Below, in pieces: positions 28,075 through 36,171 of a stretch of DNA of 64,000 nucleotides; within the stretch, counting starts at the first letter, position 1, and each line of letters starts with the position of its first letter. The notes beneath the pieces were generated by a model. The model saw only the letters and a list, made by a program, of their open reading frames with translations, ran no database searches and was not told the origin of the DNA. The translations under genes and the position numbers were made by a program. Origin of the DNA: Hymenobacter sp. DG01 (GTDB lineage Bacteria > Bacteroidota > Bacteroidia > Cytophagales > Hymenobacteraceae); contig NZ_CP040936.1 of the NCBI RefSeq assembly GCF_006352025.1, positions 558,001-622,000 of the forward strand, given 5' to 3'.

Positions 28075-29874
28075 ATGACTTCCTTTTTCCGTCCGGCTGC
28101 CGTGGCGGCCCTGCTGGCCCTGGCCGCGCCCGTGCTGGCCAAAGCCCCCCGCGAGCTGACGTACACCGTCAGCATGGACCCCGCTACCAACAGCAACGCC
28201 TTCCAGGTGAAGCTGCAGCTGCCCAAGCTCAAGAAAGAACAAGCCATTTACCAGTTCGCGGCTACCGCACCCGGTACCTACCAGGTCATGGACATGGGCC
28301 GCTTCGTGAGCAACTTCCAGGCCTTCGACGACAAGGGCAAGCCCCTGGAAAGCAAGCAGCTGGGTACTAATCAGTGGCAGCTCAGCCAGCCCGAGAAAAC
28401 CCGCGAAATCCGCTACACCATTGCCGAAACCTGGGATACGCCGGTAAAGGAGCACAACATCTACCGCATGTGTGGCTCCTCCCTGGAAACCGACCACGCC
28501 CTGCTCAACGGCCAAACCCTGCTGGGCTACCCCCAGGGTATGCAGGACAAACCCCTGCGCCTGAAGCTGGAATACCCTAGCGGCTGGAAGGCCGGCTCGG
28601 TGCTGCAGGCGGATAAGGATGGCTACTACCACCTCCAGGACTACGACCACGCCGTGGACTCGCCCATTCTGCTGGGCCGCCTTACGGAGGCCAGCACCAA
28701 GCTCGGCAACGCCGATGTGGCCTTGTACTGCTACTCGGCTACCGATAAGGTACAGGCTGAGCCCCTGCTGGGCTACATGCAGAAAATGCTCAGCGCCGCC
28801 CAGAGCTTTTTCGGGGGCCAGCTTCCCGTGAACCGCTACGCCTTCCTGTATCACTTCGCCGACCGCTCGGCCGGAGCCTGGGAGCACTCCTACAGCTCAG
28901 AGTACGTGCTGACTGAGCAGGAGCTCACGCCCGAGTCGGCGCAGGGGGTAGTGGACATTGCGGCCCACGAGTTTTTCCACGTCATGACCCCGCTCAACAT
29001 CCACTCGGAGGTGATTGAGCACTTCAACTTCGTGCAGCCCACTGGCTCTGAGCACCTGTGGCTGTATGAGGGCACCACGGAGTGGGCCTCGCACATGATG
29101 CAGCTGCGCGGCGGCCTCGTGCCCCTGGATGACTACCTGAGCATGCTGCACGACAAAGTGCAGTTCGACCGCACCCGCACCGACACCACCTACAGCCTCA
29201 GCCGCCTGGGCCTGAACTCCTTCAGCGACGAGGGGCAGCGCCAGTACGGCAACATCTACCAGCGCGGCGCCCTCACGGCGGGCCTGCTGGATTTGCGCCT
29301 GCTGGAGCTGAGCGGGGGCAAGCGCGGCCTCCGCGACGTGCTGCTGGAGCTGGCCAAGCAATACGGCCCCAACAAGCCCATCAGCGAGAAAAACTTCTTC
29401 CAGGACTTCACCAAGATGACCTACCCCGAAATCGGGGACTTTTTCAAGCGCTATGTCCAGAACGCCGAGCCCCTGCCGCTGCAGGAGTACTACAGCAAAA
29501 TTGGGGTGCGCTACGAGCCAATTCAGCACACGGGCAAGCAGGTGGCTACCCTGGGTGCAGTGGGCCTGGCCCCGCGTGATGCCAGCGTGTATTTCACCCG
29601 GGTAGGTGGGCCGCTGCAGGCTGCCGGCGTACAGGTAGGCGACCAGCTGGTGGCCGTGGATGGCGTGCGCAACGACTTCACGGCCCTGCGCCGGGTAGCC
29701 AGCCGCCAGCCCGGCTCCGAGCTGCCCCTCACCATCAGCCGCAACGGCCAGGAGCAGACGGTACGCGTGAAGCTGGGTAGCACCGAGGACGTGAAGCGCT
29801 ACATTTTCAGCCAGGACCCCGCCGCTACGCCCGCCCAGTTGGCCCTGCGCCAGGTGTGGCTGAAGAATCTGTAA
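28075..29874 (+). CDS. M61 family metallopeptidase with PDZ domain
   Basis: Secreted aminopeptidase-like zinc protease of 599 residues. The ATG at 28075 gives a signal peptide (MTSFFRPAAVAALLALAAP); upstream codons do not. N-terminal beta domain, then the zinc site HEFFH with the downstream Glu in WLYEGTTEW, and a C-terminal PDZ domain (about 500-580: GLAPRDASVYFTRV, LQAAGVQVGDQLVAVDG). This matches glycyl aminopeptidases of family M61. A long palindromic terminator follows. Confidence 0.92.
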   Translation: MTSFFRPAAVAALLALAAPVLAKAPRELTYTVSMDPATNSNAFQVKLQLPKLKKEQAIYQFAATAPGTYQVMDMGRFVSNFQAFDDKGKPLESKQLGTNQWQLSQPEKTREIRYTIAETWDTPVKEHNIYRMCGSSLETDHALLNGQTLLGYPQGMQDKPLRLKLEYPSGWKAGSVLQADKDGYYHLQDYDHAVDSPILLGRLTEASTKLGNADVALYCYSATDKVQAEPLLGYMQKMLSAAQSFFGGQLPVNRYAFLYHFADRSAGAWEHSYSSEYVLTEQELTPESAQGVVDIAAHEFFHVMTPLNIHSEVIEHFNFVQPTGSEHLWLYEGTTEWASHMMQLRGGLVPLDDYLSMLHDKVQFDRTRTDTTYSLSRLGLNSFSDEGQRQYGNIYQRGALTAGLLDLRLLELSGGKRGLRDVLLELAKQYGPNKPISEKNFFQDFTKMTYPEIGDFFKRYVQNAEPLPLQEYYSKIGVRYEPIQHTGKQVATLGAVGLAPRDASVYFTRVGGPLQAAGVQVGDQLVAVDGVRNDFTALRRVASRQPGSELPLTISRNGQEQTVRVKLGSTEDVKRYIFSQDPAATPAQLALRQVWLKNL

Positions 29875-29887
29875 CCCGAAGGTTAGA

Positions 29888-29953
29888 GCTTCAACACCTA
29901 AACAAAAGCCCCGGCAACCTAGGTTGCCGGGGCTTTTGTTTAGGTGTTGAAGC
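29888..29953. terminator. 66-base perfect palindrome, bidirectional terminator
   Basis: Perfectly self-complementary from GCTTCAACACCTAAACAAAA to its mirror, with CCCCGGCAACC/GGTTGCCGGGG at the centre and a TTTTG run on each strand. It sits between convergent genes, so it can end transcription from both sides. Confidence 0.85.
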
Positions 29954-29967
29954 AGGTGGCGGTGCAC

Positions 29968-30297
29968 TCAGGCCCGGCGCACGGGGCGGGCACCCAGGCC
30001 CAGGTTTACCGGCTGGCTGTGTCCGGGCTGCGGGGCCTGCACGATGGGGGTTGAGTCGGTGATGTTCCCGGCCGCGTCGCAGTAGCACACCATGTACTCA
30101 ATTACGCTGCCCGTGGTCGGAACGGTGCGGTCGAGGTGGGGGCTGCAGGCGTTGTGGGCAATACACTTCCAGGTTTGGTTAGCCTGGCGGCGGTACACGT
30201 AAGCAAAGCGGCCCGACAGGCGTGCAAAATCAAGCCGACAGCCGGCGGGCACCAGGTGCAACTGTAAATCGATGGTAGTAGCGGTCGGAGTGTTCAT
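29968..30297 (-). CDS. orphan small protein, paralogue of the one at 13082-13393
   Basis: 109 residues, cytosolic by appearance. Shares with the 13082-13393 protein the core IDLQLHLVPAGCRLDFARL, FAYVYRR, WKCIAHNACSPHLD and YMVCYCDAAG, but has its own N- and C-termini (the tail is basic, GARPVRRA). The two genes also share an upstream motif. No known family recognised; the high share of beta-prone residues suggests a small beta domain. Confidence 0.75.
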   Translation of the reverse strand: MNTPTATTIDLQLHLVPAGCRLDFARLSGRFAYVYRRQANQTWKCIAHNACSPHLDRTVPTTGSVIEYMVCYCDAAGNITDSTPIVQAPQPGHSQPVNLGLGARPVRRA

Positions 30298-30631
30298 GAT
30301 TTGAAAGAACTAAGATTTTATTGGCTTATTCTGGTTGAAAGATAGACAATGCCCCGCCCGCATTAGCTCCCGGGTTTCTACGTATTTGCCTGCGGGAAAA
30401 CCCGTAATTTGGCAGGCTCCTCCGGGCCGGTAGGGCAATAATGGGTTTATAGTGACGCGCTTAGCCCCGTTTGCTCCGCTGGGTTAAGCACACGCGGCAG
30501 AGGCCACCTAGCAGTTTCCGTGGCAGTGAACAGATGCGAAAGAGCTGAGCCCAAGCGCAGCGGTAGAAGCACGGAAAAGCGTTTCGGGCCCTCTGGGGCA
30601 GAACTGCTGGTTAGGCTATGGTCCACCCAGC
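30298..30631. other. intergenic region
   Basis: 334 bases. Apart from the shared motif at 30364-30408, which belongs to the gene on its left, nothing convincing is seen. Confidence 0.5.
30364..30408 (-). promoter_or_regulatory. shared upstream motif, copy 2
   Basis: TAGCTCCCGGGTTT, then TACGTATTT, then GGGAAAACCCGTAAT. The first 14 bases are identical to the copy at 13468-13513, and the later blocks keep order and spacing within one base. TACGTATTT and AAAACCCGTA form an imperfect inverted repeat. It lies about 67 bases upstream of the 29968-30297 gene. Confidence 0.65.
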
Positions 30632-31480
30632 TTAGTGGGCATGCAGCGTAAGCACAGGGGGCGCGGCGTGCAGGGCCACATTCTCTGAGATGCTGCCTTG
30701 CAGCAAATGCCCGATGCCGGTGCGGCCGTGGGTGAGCATTACCACCAGATCGGCGTGGGCCTGCTCCGCGAAGCGCGGAATGCCGGTGGTAGCATTAGGC
30801 GCGTCAAACACGTCGGGCTCGTAGTGGGTTAGCTGGTGGCGGTCAGCGAAGCGGTGAATGCGCATCATGGCCGCCGTGCGCTGGTCGGGGTCGGGTACTA
30901 CGTCCAGCAGGTGCAGCAGGGCCTCCGGAAATACTTCCTGCACCTGGCGCAGGCTGCGTACGGCCAGGTCGGCCTCGGCCGAAAAATCGGAGGCAAAGAC
31001 GATGTGCCGCACCTCGAAGTGAGGGGTAGGGTGCTTAACCGTGAGTACTGGGCAGGGGGCGCGGCGCACCATGTGTTCGGTGCGCGAGCCGCTGAAAAAC
31101 TGCTCCCAGGAGCTGTGTTCCTTGGCCCCCATCACTACCAAGTCAATCTGGCGCTCAGCAATGGTTCCCAGCATGGCCTCCTCGAAGTCGGCGGTGTGCA
31201 CCACGTCGCGGACCAGCACGCCGGGGGCCGTGCGGGCGGCTTCCGATATCAGCTCGTGCATGCGGTGCTTGACCACCTGCAACAGCTTGAGGGTGTACAC
31301 GTTGTTGAGGCCGCCGCCCCCGGCCAGGCCGCCCGTGGTAGCAAAGCGCGCCGTTTCGGGCAGGTCCACTACGTGCAGCAGACTGATGTTGCCGCCCGTG
31401 CGCCGGGCCAGCTGCAGGGCCGCCTCAAAGGCATTGTGAGCGGCGGGCGAAAAATCCGTGGGTACCAATATATTCTTCAT
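30632..31480 (-). CDS. tandem universal stress protein
   Basis: 282 residues with two Usp domains. Domain 1 begins MKNILVPTDFSPAAHNAF and ends GSRTEHMVRRAPCPVLTVK; domain 2 begins HIVFASDFSAEADLAV and ends with the ATP-binding-type GRTGIGHLLQGSISEN. The first domain lacks the full G-x2-G-x9-GS motif (SSWEQFFSGS). Start at 31480 is set by the Usp N-terminus. The upstream region is AT-rich and probably holds the promoter. Likely a cytosolic stress-survival protein; the partner is unknown. Confidence 0.92.
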   Translation of the reverse strand: MKNILVPTDFSPAAHNAFEAALQLARRTGGNISLLHVVDLPETARFATTGGLAGGGGLNNVYTLKLLQVVKHRMHELISEAARTAPGVLVRDVVHTADFEEAMLGTIAERQIDLVVMGAKEHSSWEQFFSGSRTEHMVRRAPCPVLTVKHPTPHFEVRHIVFASDFSAEADLAVRSLRQVQEVFPEALLHLLDVVPDPDQRTAAMMRIHRFADRHQLTHYEPDVFDAPNATTGIPRFAEQAHADLVVMLTHGRTGIGHLLQGSISENVALHAAPPVLTLHAH

Positions 31481-31622
31481 AATACAGAAAAATGATGGTG
31501 GAAGAAACCCCGGCAGCACCTGGCTAACGCTGGTTTATTTATTGCATAATGTATATAAATAATTGTGTAATCACAAAGAGAGGCGCGACAAACCAGGGTC
31601 CTGTTCTACTAGCTTCGGCGCC

Positions 31623-32366
31623 TTACAGCTGCCCCAGCGCGTAGCGGATTCCGCCCAGCAGATGCCGCATGAACAGGGGCTCAGTGTAGCTTTCCGCAGT
31701 GTGGCCCCCAGCCGTGTAAAAGGCCCGGCCTCCGTCGTAGGCGCGGTACCAGGCTATGGGGTGCGCGGGGCCGTTGGTGCCGCCGGAGTAGGTGGTTTCA
31801 TCCAGGGTAGCCAGAATGGTCAGGCCCGGCCGGATGCTTTTGAAGTTGTACCATTCATCGGTTCGGAGCCAGGCCGGGGGTAGGAAATCGGTGGCGGGGT
31901 GCTGCCGGTTGACGACGCGCACAGTAGCGGCTTGCACGGCCGGGTGGCTGCTGAAATATGCGCCCACTAACCCGTTGTACCAGGGCCAGTCGTACTCCGT
32001 ATCGGTGGCCGCATGCACCCCCACAAAGCCCTTGCCCGCTCGGATGTACTGCTCGAAAGCCATTTGCTGAGCTGGGTTGAGTACATCCTGGGTTGTATTG
32101 AGGAAAACCACGGCTCCGTACGTGCGCAGCAAATCCGGGCTGAAACGAGCAGCGTTGTTGGTGGTGTCAACCGTAAAGCCATTCTCTGCCCCTAGTTGCT
32201 GAATGGCTCGCAGCCCCGCCGGAATCGACTCGTGCCGGAACCCGGCCGTTTTGTAGAAAACCAGCAGGGCAGGTTTAGCTGGACTGGGAGGGGTAGGCGT
32301 TTTGGAGCTGGTGCAGCTCAGCAGCAAGGCAGCCACCAGGCCGGAAGAAAGCCAGAATGTAGTCAT
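31623..32366 (-). CDS. ThuA-like domain lipoprotein
   Basis: 247 residues. Lipoprotein signal (LVAALLLSC) followed by a ThuA/glutamine-amidotransferase-like domain: VFYKTAGFRHESIPAGL, VVFLNTTQDVLNPAQQMAFEQYI, GFVGVHAATDTEYDW, and the end FYTAGGHTAESY. Proteins of this type in Bacteroidota are usually linked to sugar-utilisation systems, but no such genes adjoin. Start at 32366 by the signal peptide. Confidence 0.9.
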   Translation of the reverse strand: MTTFWLSSGLVAALLLSCTSSKTPTPPSPAKPALLVFYKTAGFRHESIPAGLRAIQQLGAENGFTVDTTNNAARFSPDLLRTYGAVVFLNTTQDVLNPAQQMAFEQYIRAGKGFVGVHAATDTEYDWPWYNGLVGAYFSSHPAVQAATVRVVNRQHPATDFLPPAWLRTDEWYNFKSIRPGLTILATLDETTYSGGTNGPAHPIAWYRAYDGGRAFYTAGGHTAESYTEPLFMRHLLGGIRYALGQL

Positions 32367-32513
32367 AGGTAAGGGGGGTAGGGTGTAGAATGAAGGATGC
32401 TCATTACAGTAAGGGAGCCAGCTGCCCACGATGTTGCCCGAATAGCAAAAAGACCGCCCCGCAGGGCTTAACCTTGCATGACGGCCTTCTATTGTCTGGG
32501 ACCTAGTTGCTAC

Positions 32514-34019
32514 CTAGCGCTCCAGTTTGAAATCGGGGTCCACGGTAACGCGCTGCGGGGTGGCCGATACGACCCAGCCAGTGGCGTACATCCAGCGCGT
32601 CATGCGGGTGAGCTTGGCAACGTCAATGCGCGAAGCCTCGTCGCGGGGCGTGTGGTAATCGGGGTGGAGCAGGGTAGTGAAGAAGATGGCCGGAATGCCC
32701 GCGCGGGCATAGGGCAGGTGGTCGGAGCGGAAGTACCAGCCCTCGGGGTGCCTAGCCTCATCCCAGGAGGTATCGAGCAAGAACTTGGTGTGGTCCTGGT
32801 TGGCTTTCAGGGCCATATCGACCAGGGCCCGGGAGTTGCGGTGGGGCGGAATAGAGCCCAGCAAAGCGGCCGAGTCGGGAGCGTTGCGGCCCATCATGTC
32901 GCCATTGAGCACCGCCACGATGGAGGCCTTACTTACGGTGGGGTGCTCGGCGTACCAGCGGGAGCCCAACAGGCCACGCTCCTCGGCTCCGTGCCACACA
33001 AACAAGGCCGAGCGGGCACCCGGGCGCTGCTTCCAGGCCCGACCAATAGCCAGCAGAGCCACGCTTACCGTCGCGTTATCATCGGCCCCGTTCCAGATTG
33101 AGTCGCCCTGTACGGGCGTTCCGATGCCGTCGTGGTCGTGGTGGCCGCTGAACAGGACGTGCTCCGCGCGGCGGGCCGGGTCGGTGCCGGGGGCGCGGGC
33201 TACCACGTTCATGGAAGGGTAGAGGTAGTCGTTGGCGGCCAGCTCGGCTTGCAGGCGGGCACCTTTGGCCTGCAACTGGGTAGCAACCGCCTGGCGCACC
33301 AGCAGCACCGGTACCGGGGAGGCGGGCAAAGGCATAGATGGCAACAGGTAGAGGCCATCTTCATAGCGGTGACCCACAAATTCCAGGCTGGGTTCGGCGG
33401 TGGCATCGGCAGTCAGCACGATGCCGGCTACCCCGCGGCTACGTAAAGCGGCGCTCTGCTGCCCAATGCCGGCCAGGGTGTAGCGCATGGCCCAGAGGCT
33501 CATCTTCGGGGCCGGGAGGGGGGTAGGGGCCTGCAGGGGCATGGCTACAATCTTGCCCCGCAGGTCGCGGCGCACGGTGTCGGCCAAGGAGTTGAGCCAT
33601 ACCACTGGTCCATCAAGGCGGGCATTGAGCGGTGAGGTTACCCAGGCATCTTTCCAGAGAGCCAGCGGCTTGCCACTGATGCTGAGGCGGGTAGAAGCAG
33701 CCACCGTTACGCGGCGCAGGGGGTAGAACTGGAAGTAGGTGCCATCGTCGCCGGCCGGTTCGAGGCCAGCTTCGCGGGCCCGCTCGGCTACCCACACGGC
33801 GGCGCGCAGCTCATCGGGAGTGCCGGCGCGGCGGCCCCGGAAGTTATCATCGGCCAGGGCAAATAGGTCGCGCTTCACCTCATCTTCCCGAATAGCACTC
33901 AGCATGGGCTCGCCGGGGGCTTTGGCAGCGGTGGAGGAGGTAGGGCCAGGAGTACGGGTGCAGGCTGATAGTAGTGCAGTAGCCAGACTCAGGCTCGCCA
34001 GGAGGGTAGTAAACCGCAT
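32514..34019 (-). CDS. M28 family peptidase lipoprotein
   Basis: 501 residues with a lipoprotein signal (MRFTTLLASLSLATALLSAC). A PA-like insertion (about 130-260) precedes the M28 zinc-peptidase core: SGHHDHDG (first ligands), WNGADDNATVSVALL (bridging Asp), WHGAEERGLLGS (catalytic and ligand Glu), NGDMMGRN (Asp) and a late YHTPRDE His. Similar to bacterial aminopeptidases of the M28 family; probably periplasmic or at the cell surface. Confidence 0.93.
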   Translation of the reverse strand: MRFTTLLASLSLATALLSACTRTPGPTSSTAAKAPGEPMLSAIREDEVKRDLFALADDNFRGRRAGTPDELRAAVWVAERAREAGLEPAGDDGTYFQFYPLRRVTVAASTRLSISGKPLALWKDAWVTSPLNARLDGPVVWLNSLADTVRRDLRGKIVAMPLQAPTPLPAPKMSLWAMRYTLAGIGQQSAALRSRGVAGIVLTADATAEPSLEFVGHRYEDGLYLLPSMPLPASPVPVLLVRQAVATQLQAKGARLQAELAANDYLYPSMNVVARAPGTDPARRAEHVLFSGHHDHDGIGTPVQGDSIWNGADDNATVSVALLAIGRAWKQRPGARSALFVWHGAEERGLLGSRWYAEHPTVSKASIVAVLNGDMMGRNAPDSAALLGSIPPHRNSRALVDMALKANQDHTKFLLDTSWDEARHPEGWYFRSDHLPYARAGIPAIFFTTLLHPDYHTPRDEASRIDVAKLTRMTRWMYATGWVVSATPQRVTVDPDFKLER

Positions 34020-34350
34020 AGGCAGGAAAGGAAGTAAGGTTTAGGAAGTCAGAAGGGGTAGGGGCCTCGCTCCTGAAGGTAGGTAATTCAAGTTATGAGC
34101 TATGAATTAGAACTAGAGCTAGTTCCCCTCCTTGGATAAGGAGGGGCTGGGGGTGGTTGACTACTGCTTGAACGACAGATTAATTCTATTTTCTATCTCT
34201 AGTTTTTCAACCACCCCCAACCCCTCCTCATCTGAGGAGGGGAGCTAGTTTCTAATTCTAGCTTTGGCTACATACTGAGCAACTTGAACTAGGCCGGGGG
34301 CGCCCACCAAAATCGGTGGAATACGGTTCATAGGTATGAACCCGTGATTC
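34020..34350. repeat. intergenic region with a ~205-base imperfect inverted repeat
   Basis: AATTCAAGTT (34085-34094) faces AACTTGAACT (34281-34290). Inside, GAATTAGAACTAGAGCTAG and CTCCTTGGATAAGGAGGGG face GAGGAGGGGAGCTAGTTTC and CTAATTCTAG, with GGGGGTGGTTGA facing TCAACCACCCCC. It looks like a mobile hairpin element (MITE-like) without coding capacity, between the RtcB and M28 genes. Confidence 0.6.
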
Positions 34351-35781
34351 TCATTCGCCGCCGTATTTGCTTTTGCCTCCGCCACCGGCATCCATGCGCA
34401 CAATACGTGGGCGGAAGGAGCCGAGCACGTCTACGAGGTCCTGCTGGTGAGCCATTACCTGGTGAATGTCCTTGTAGGCCTGGGGTGCTTCGTCGAGGCC
34501 GCCCCCGATGAGCTCAATGCCCTGGTCCCGCAGGAGGCGGCGCAGTTCTCCCTCGCTTACCTGTTGCTTGGCCTGAGTACGCGAGAGGCGTCGCCCCGCC
34601 CCGTGGGAAGCCGACTGAATAGAGTCCCGCTCGCCCCGGCCGCGCACAATGAAACCAGGCGCCGTCATGGAGCCCGGAATTACGCCCAGCACACCCTGGC
34701 CGGCGGGGGTAGCGCCCTTGCGGTGCACAATGGCCTCGCGCCCATCGGGCAGGGTTTCCTTCCAGGCGAAGTTGTGGTGGTTTTCCACTTTGGCCAGGGG
34801 CTTTTCGCCGAGGGCCAAGCTGAGGCGGCGGTGAATGTCGCGGTGACAGGCAGAGGCGTAGTCGCCGGCCAGGTTCATGGCCCGCCAGTATTCCTGGCCC
34901 GCCTGAGTATCCAAATCAAGCCAGGCCAGGTAGCGCGCCTCGGGAGGCAGGGGGCACTTCTGCATGGCTACTTTGGTGTAGTGCTGGGCAATGGCCGCGC
35001 CCAGCCCCCGGGAGCCGGAGTGGGAAAGCAGTCCCAGGTATTGGCCAATGGGCACGCCCAGCTCGTTGTCTTCGGTGGTAATATCCACAATGCCCCACTC
35101 CACAAAGTGGTTGCCGGAGCCCGAGGAGCCGAGCTGGTTGATGGCCGCTTCCCGCTTGCCCTTCACCACCGGAATTTCCCGGAACTCGGGCCGATCCAGA
35201 ATGGGGTCGTCGGCGGGATTCTTGAACACTTCCTTGGCCCCAAAGCGGGTGTGGTTGTGCAGCAGCTTTTTCAATTCCTGGGTGCGCTGGTCGAGGTAGC
35301 GCGGGGGCAACTCAAACACCGAGAGGGCCATGCGGCAGCCAATATCCATGCCCACGCCGTAAGGAATTACGGCATTATCTACGGCCAGCACCCCGCCAAT
35401 GGGCAGGCCGTAGCCCTGGTGCGCATCGGGCATGAGGGCCCCATCCAGCGTTACCGGGAGCTTCATGGCGGTGTCCATCTGCTTGCGGGCCCCATCCTCA
35501 ATAAAGGCCTCGCCGTAGCGGCGGTAGTCCTTTATTTCGGGGCTTAGGGTCACGTCGCGGCTGGGGTCGGGCACGAATTCCTTGGCCAGCTCGCGCCACA
35601 GCGAGTCGCGGAGGTAGGCGTAGGGGTCTTCCTTTATTTTTTGAAGCAGAGCCAGGGCGCTGCCTTTGTCCATCTTCTTGAGTTGGCGGTCTTCCAGAAT
35701 ATCCAGGGCCAGGGTAGTGGCGCGGCCTTCGGGGTAGCCAATTTTGCGCAGGTCGTTGCCGCGCAGCTTTTGCGTTGCCAT
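34351..35781 (-). CDS. rtcB: RtcB family RNA ligase
   Basis: 476 residues from the ATG at 35781 (MATQKLRGNDL). GTP- and Mn-dependent ligase joining 2',3'-cyclic phosphate or 3'-phosphate ends to 5'-OH RNA. Seen: PYGVGMDIGCRMA with the metal Cys, GSSGSGNHFVEWG, SHSGSRGLG, VENHHNFAW, RKGATPAGQGVLGVIPGSM, SASHGAGR with the guanylated His region, and a final GGGKSKYGGE. No archease gene or RtcR regulator is nearby. Upstream frame extension to 35958 is not supported. Confidence 0.93.
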   Translation of the reverse strand: MATQKLRGNDLRKIGYPEGRATTLALDILEDRQLKKMDKGSALALLQKIKEDPYAYLRDSLWRELAKEFVPDPSRDVTLSPEIKDYRRYGEAFIEDGARKQMDTAMKLPVTLDGALMPDAHQGYGLPIGGVLAVDNAVIPYGVGMDIGCRMALSVFELPPRYLDQRTQELKKLLHNHTRFGAKEVFKNPADDPILDRPEFREIPVVKGKREAAINQLGSSGSGNHFVEWGIVDITTEDNELGVPIGQYLGLLSHSGSRGLGAAIAQHYTKVAMQKCPLPPEARYLAWLDLDTQAGQEYWRAMNLAGDYASACHRDIHRRLSLALGEKPLAKVENHHNFAWKETLPDGREAIVHRKGATPAGQGVLGVIPGSMTAPGFIVRGRGERDSIQSASHGAGRRLSRTQAKQQVSEGELRRLLRDQGIELIGGGLDEAPQAYKDIHQVMAHQQDLVDVLGSFRPRIVRMDAGGGGKSKYGGE

Positions 35782-36171
35782 AGGAGGGAGGGGTAGGGTG
35801 GTCAGAAGGTTGTAGCGTGATTTCGGGGTAGGGGTTATGGCCGAGCTTTGTTCCCCCTGCCCCGGTCCGATGCCACATGTGCCCGCTTGATTGCCGTTCA
35901 TGCCTCTAGAGCAACATCCGCCTACCCCCTCTGTCTGCCTGAACCCAGCCGGACACACGCCAACATAAAACCGACCGGGTGGATGCCTCTGGCGTTACAC
36001 CGGGGTGGGGAAGCGCAGGCTTCAGTACAGGTGCTGAGGTCCAGCTCCCAGGCCGCTGCTACGGTTTAGCTGGCGGGTTTGCTGAACCCGACGGTGGAAA
36101 CTTGTAGGGTAGTTTCGCGTTTTCGATGTCGTTGGTGCTTGCTTTCGCCGGCGCCCTTTTGCTTTCTTCCT
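35782..36171. other. divergent intergenic region between rtcB and selO
   Basis: 390 bases that must hold both promoters; no clear -33/-7 pair, riboswitch or operator was recognised. Confidence 0.4.

Noticed and set aside
35960..36170. possible riboswitch upstream of selO
   Set aside because: Some short stems can be drawn, but no known riboswitch core was recognised and no terminator lies between it and the gene.
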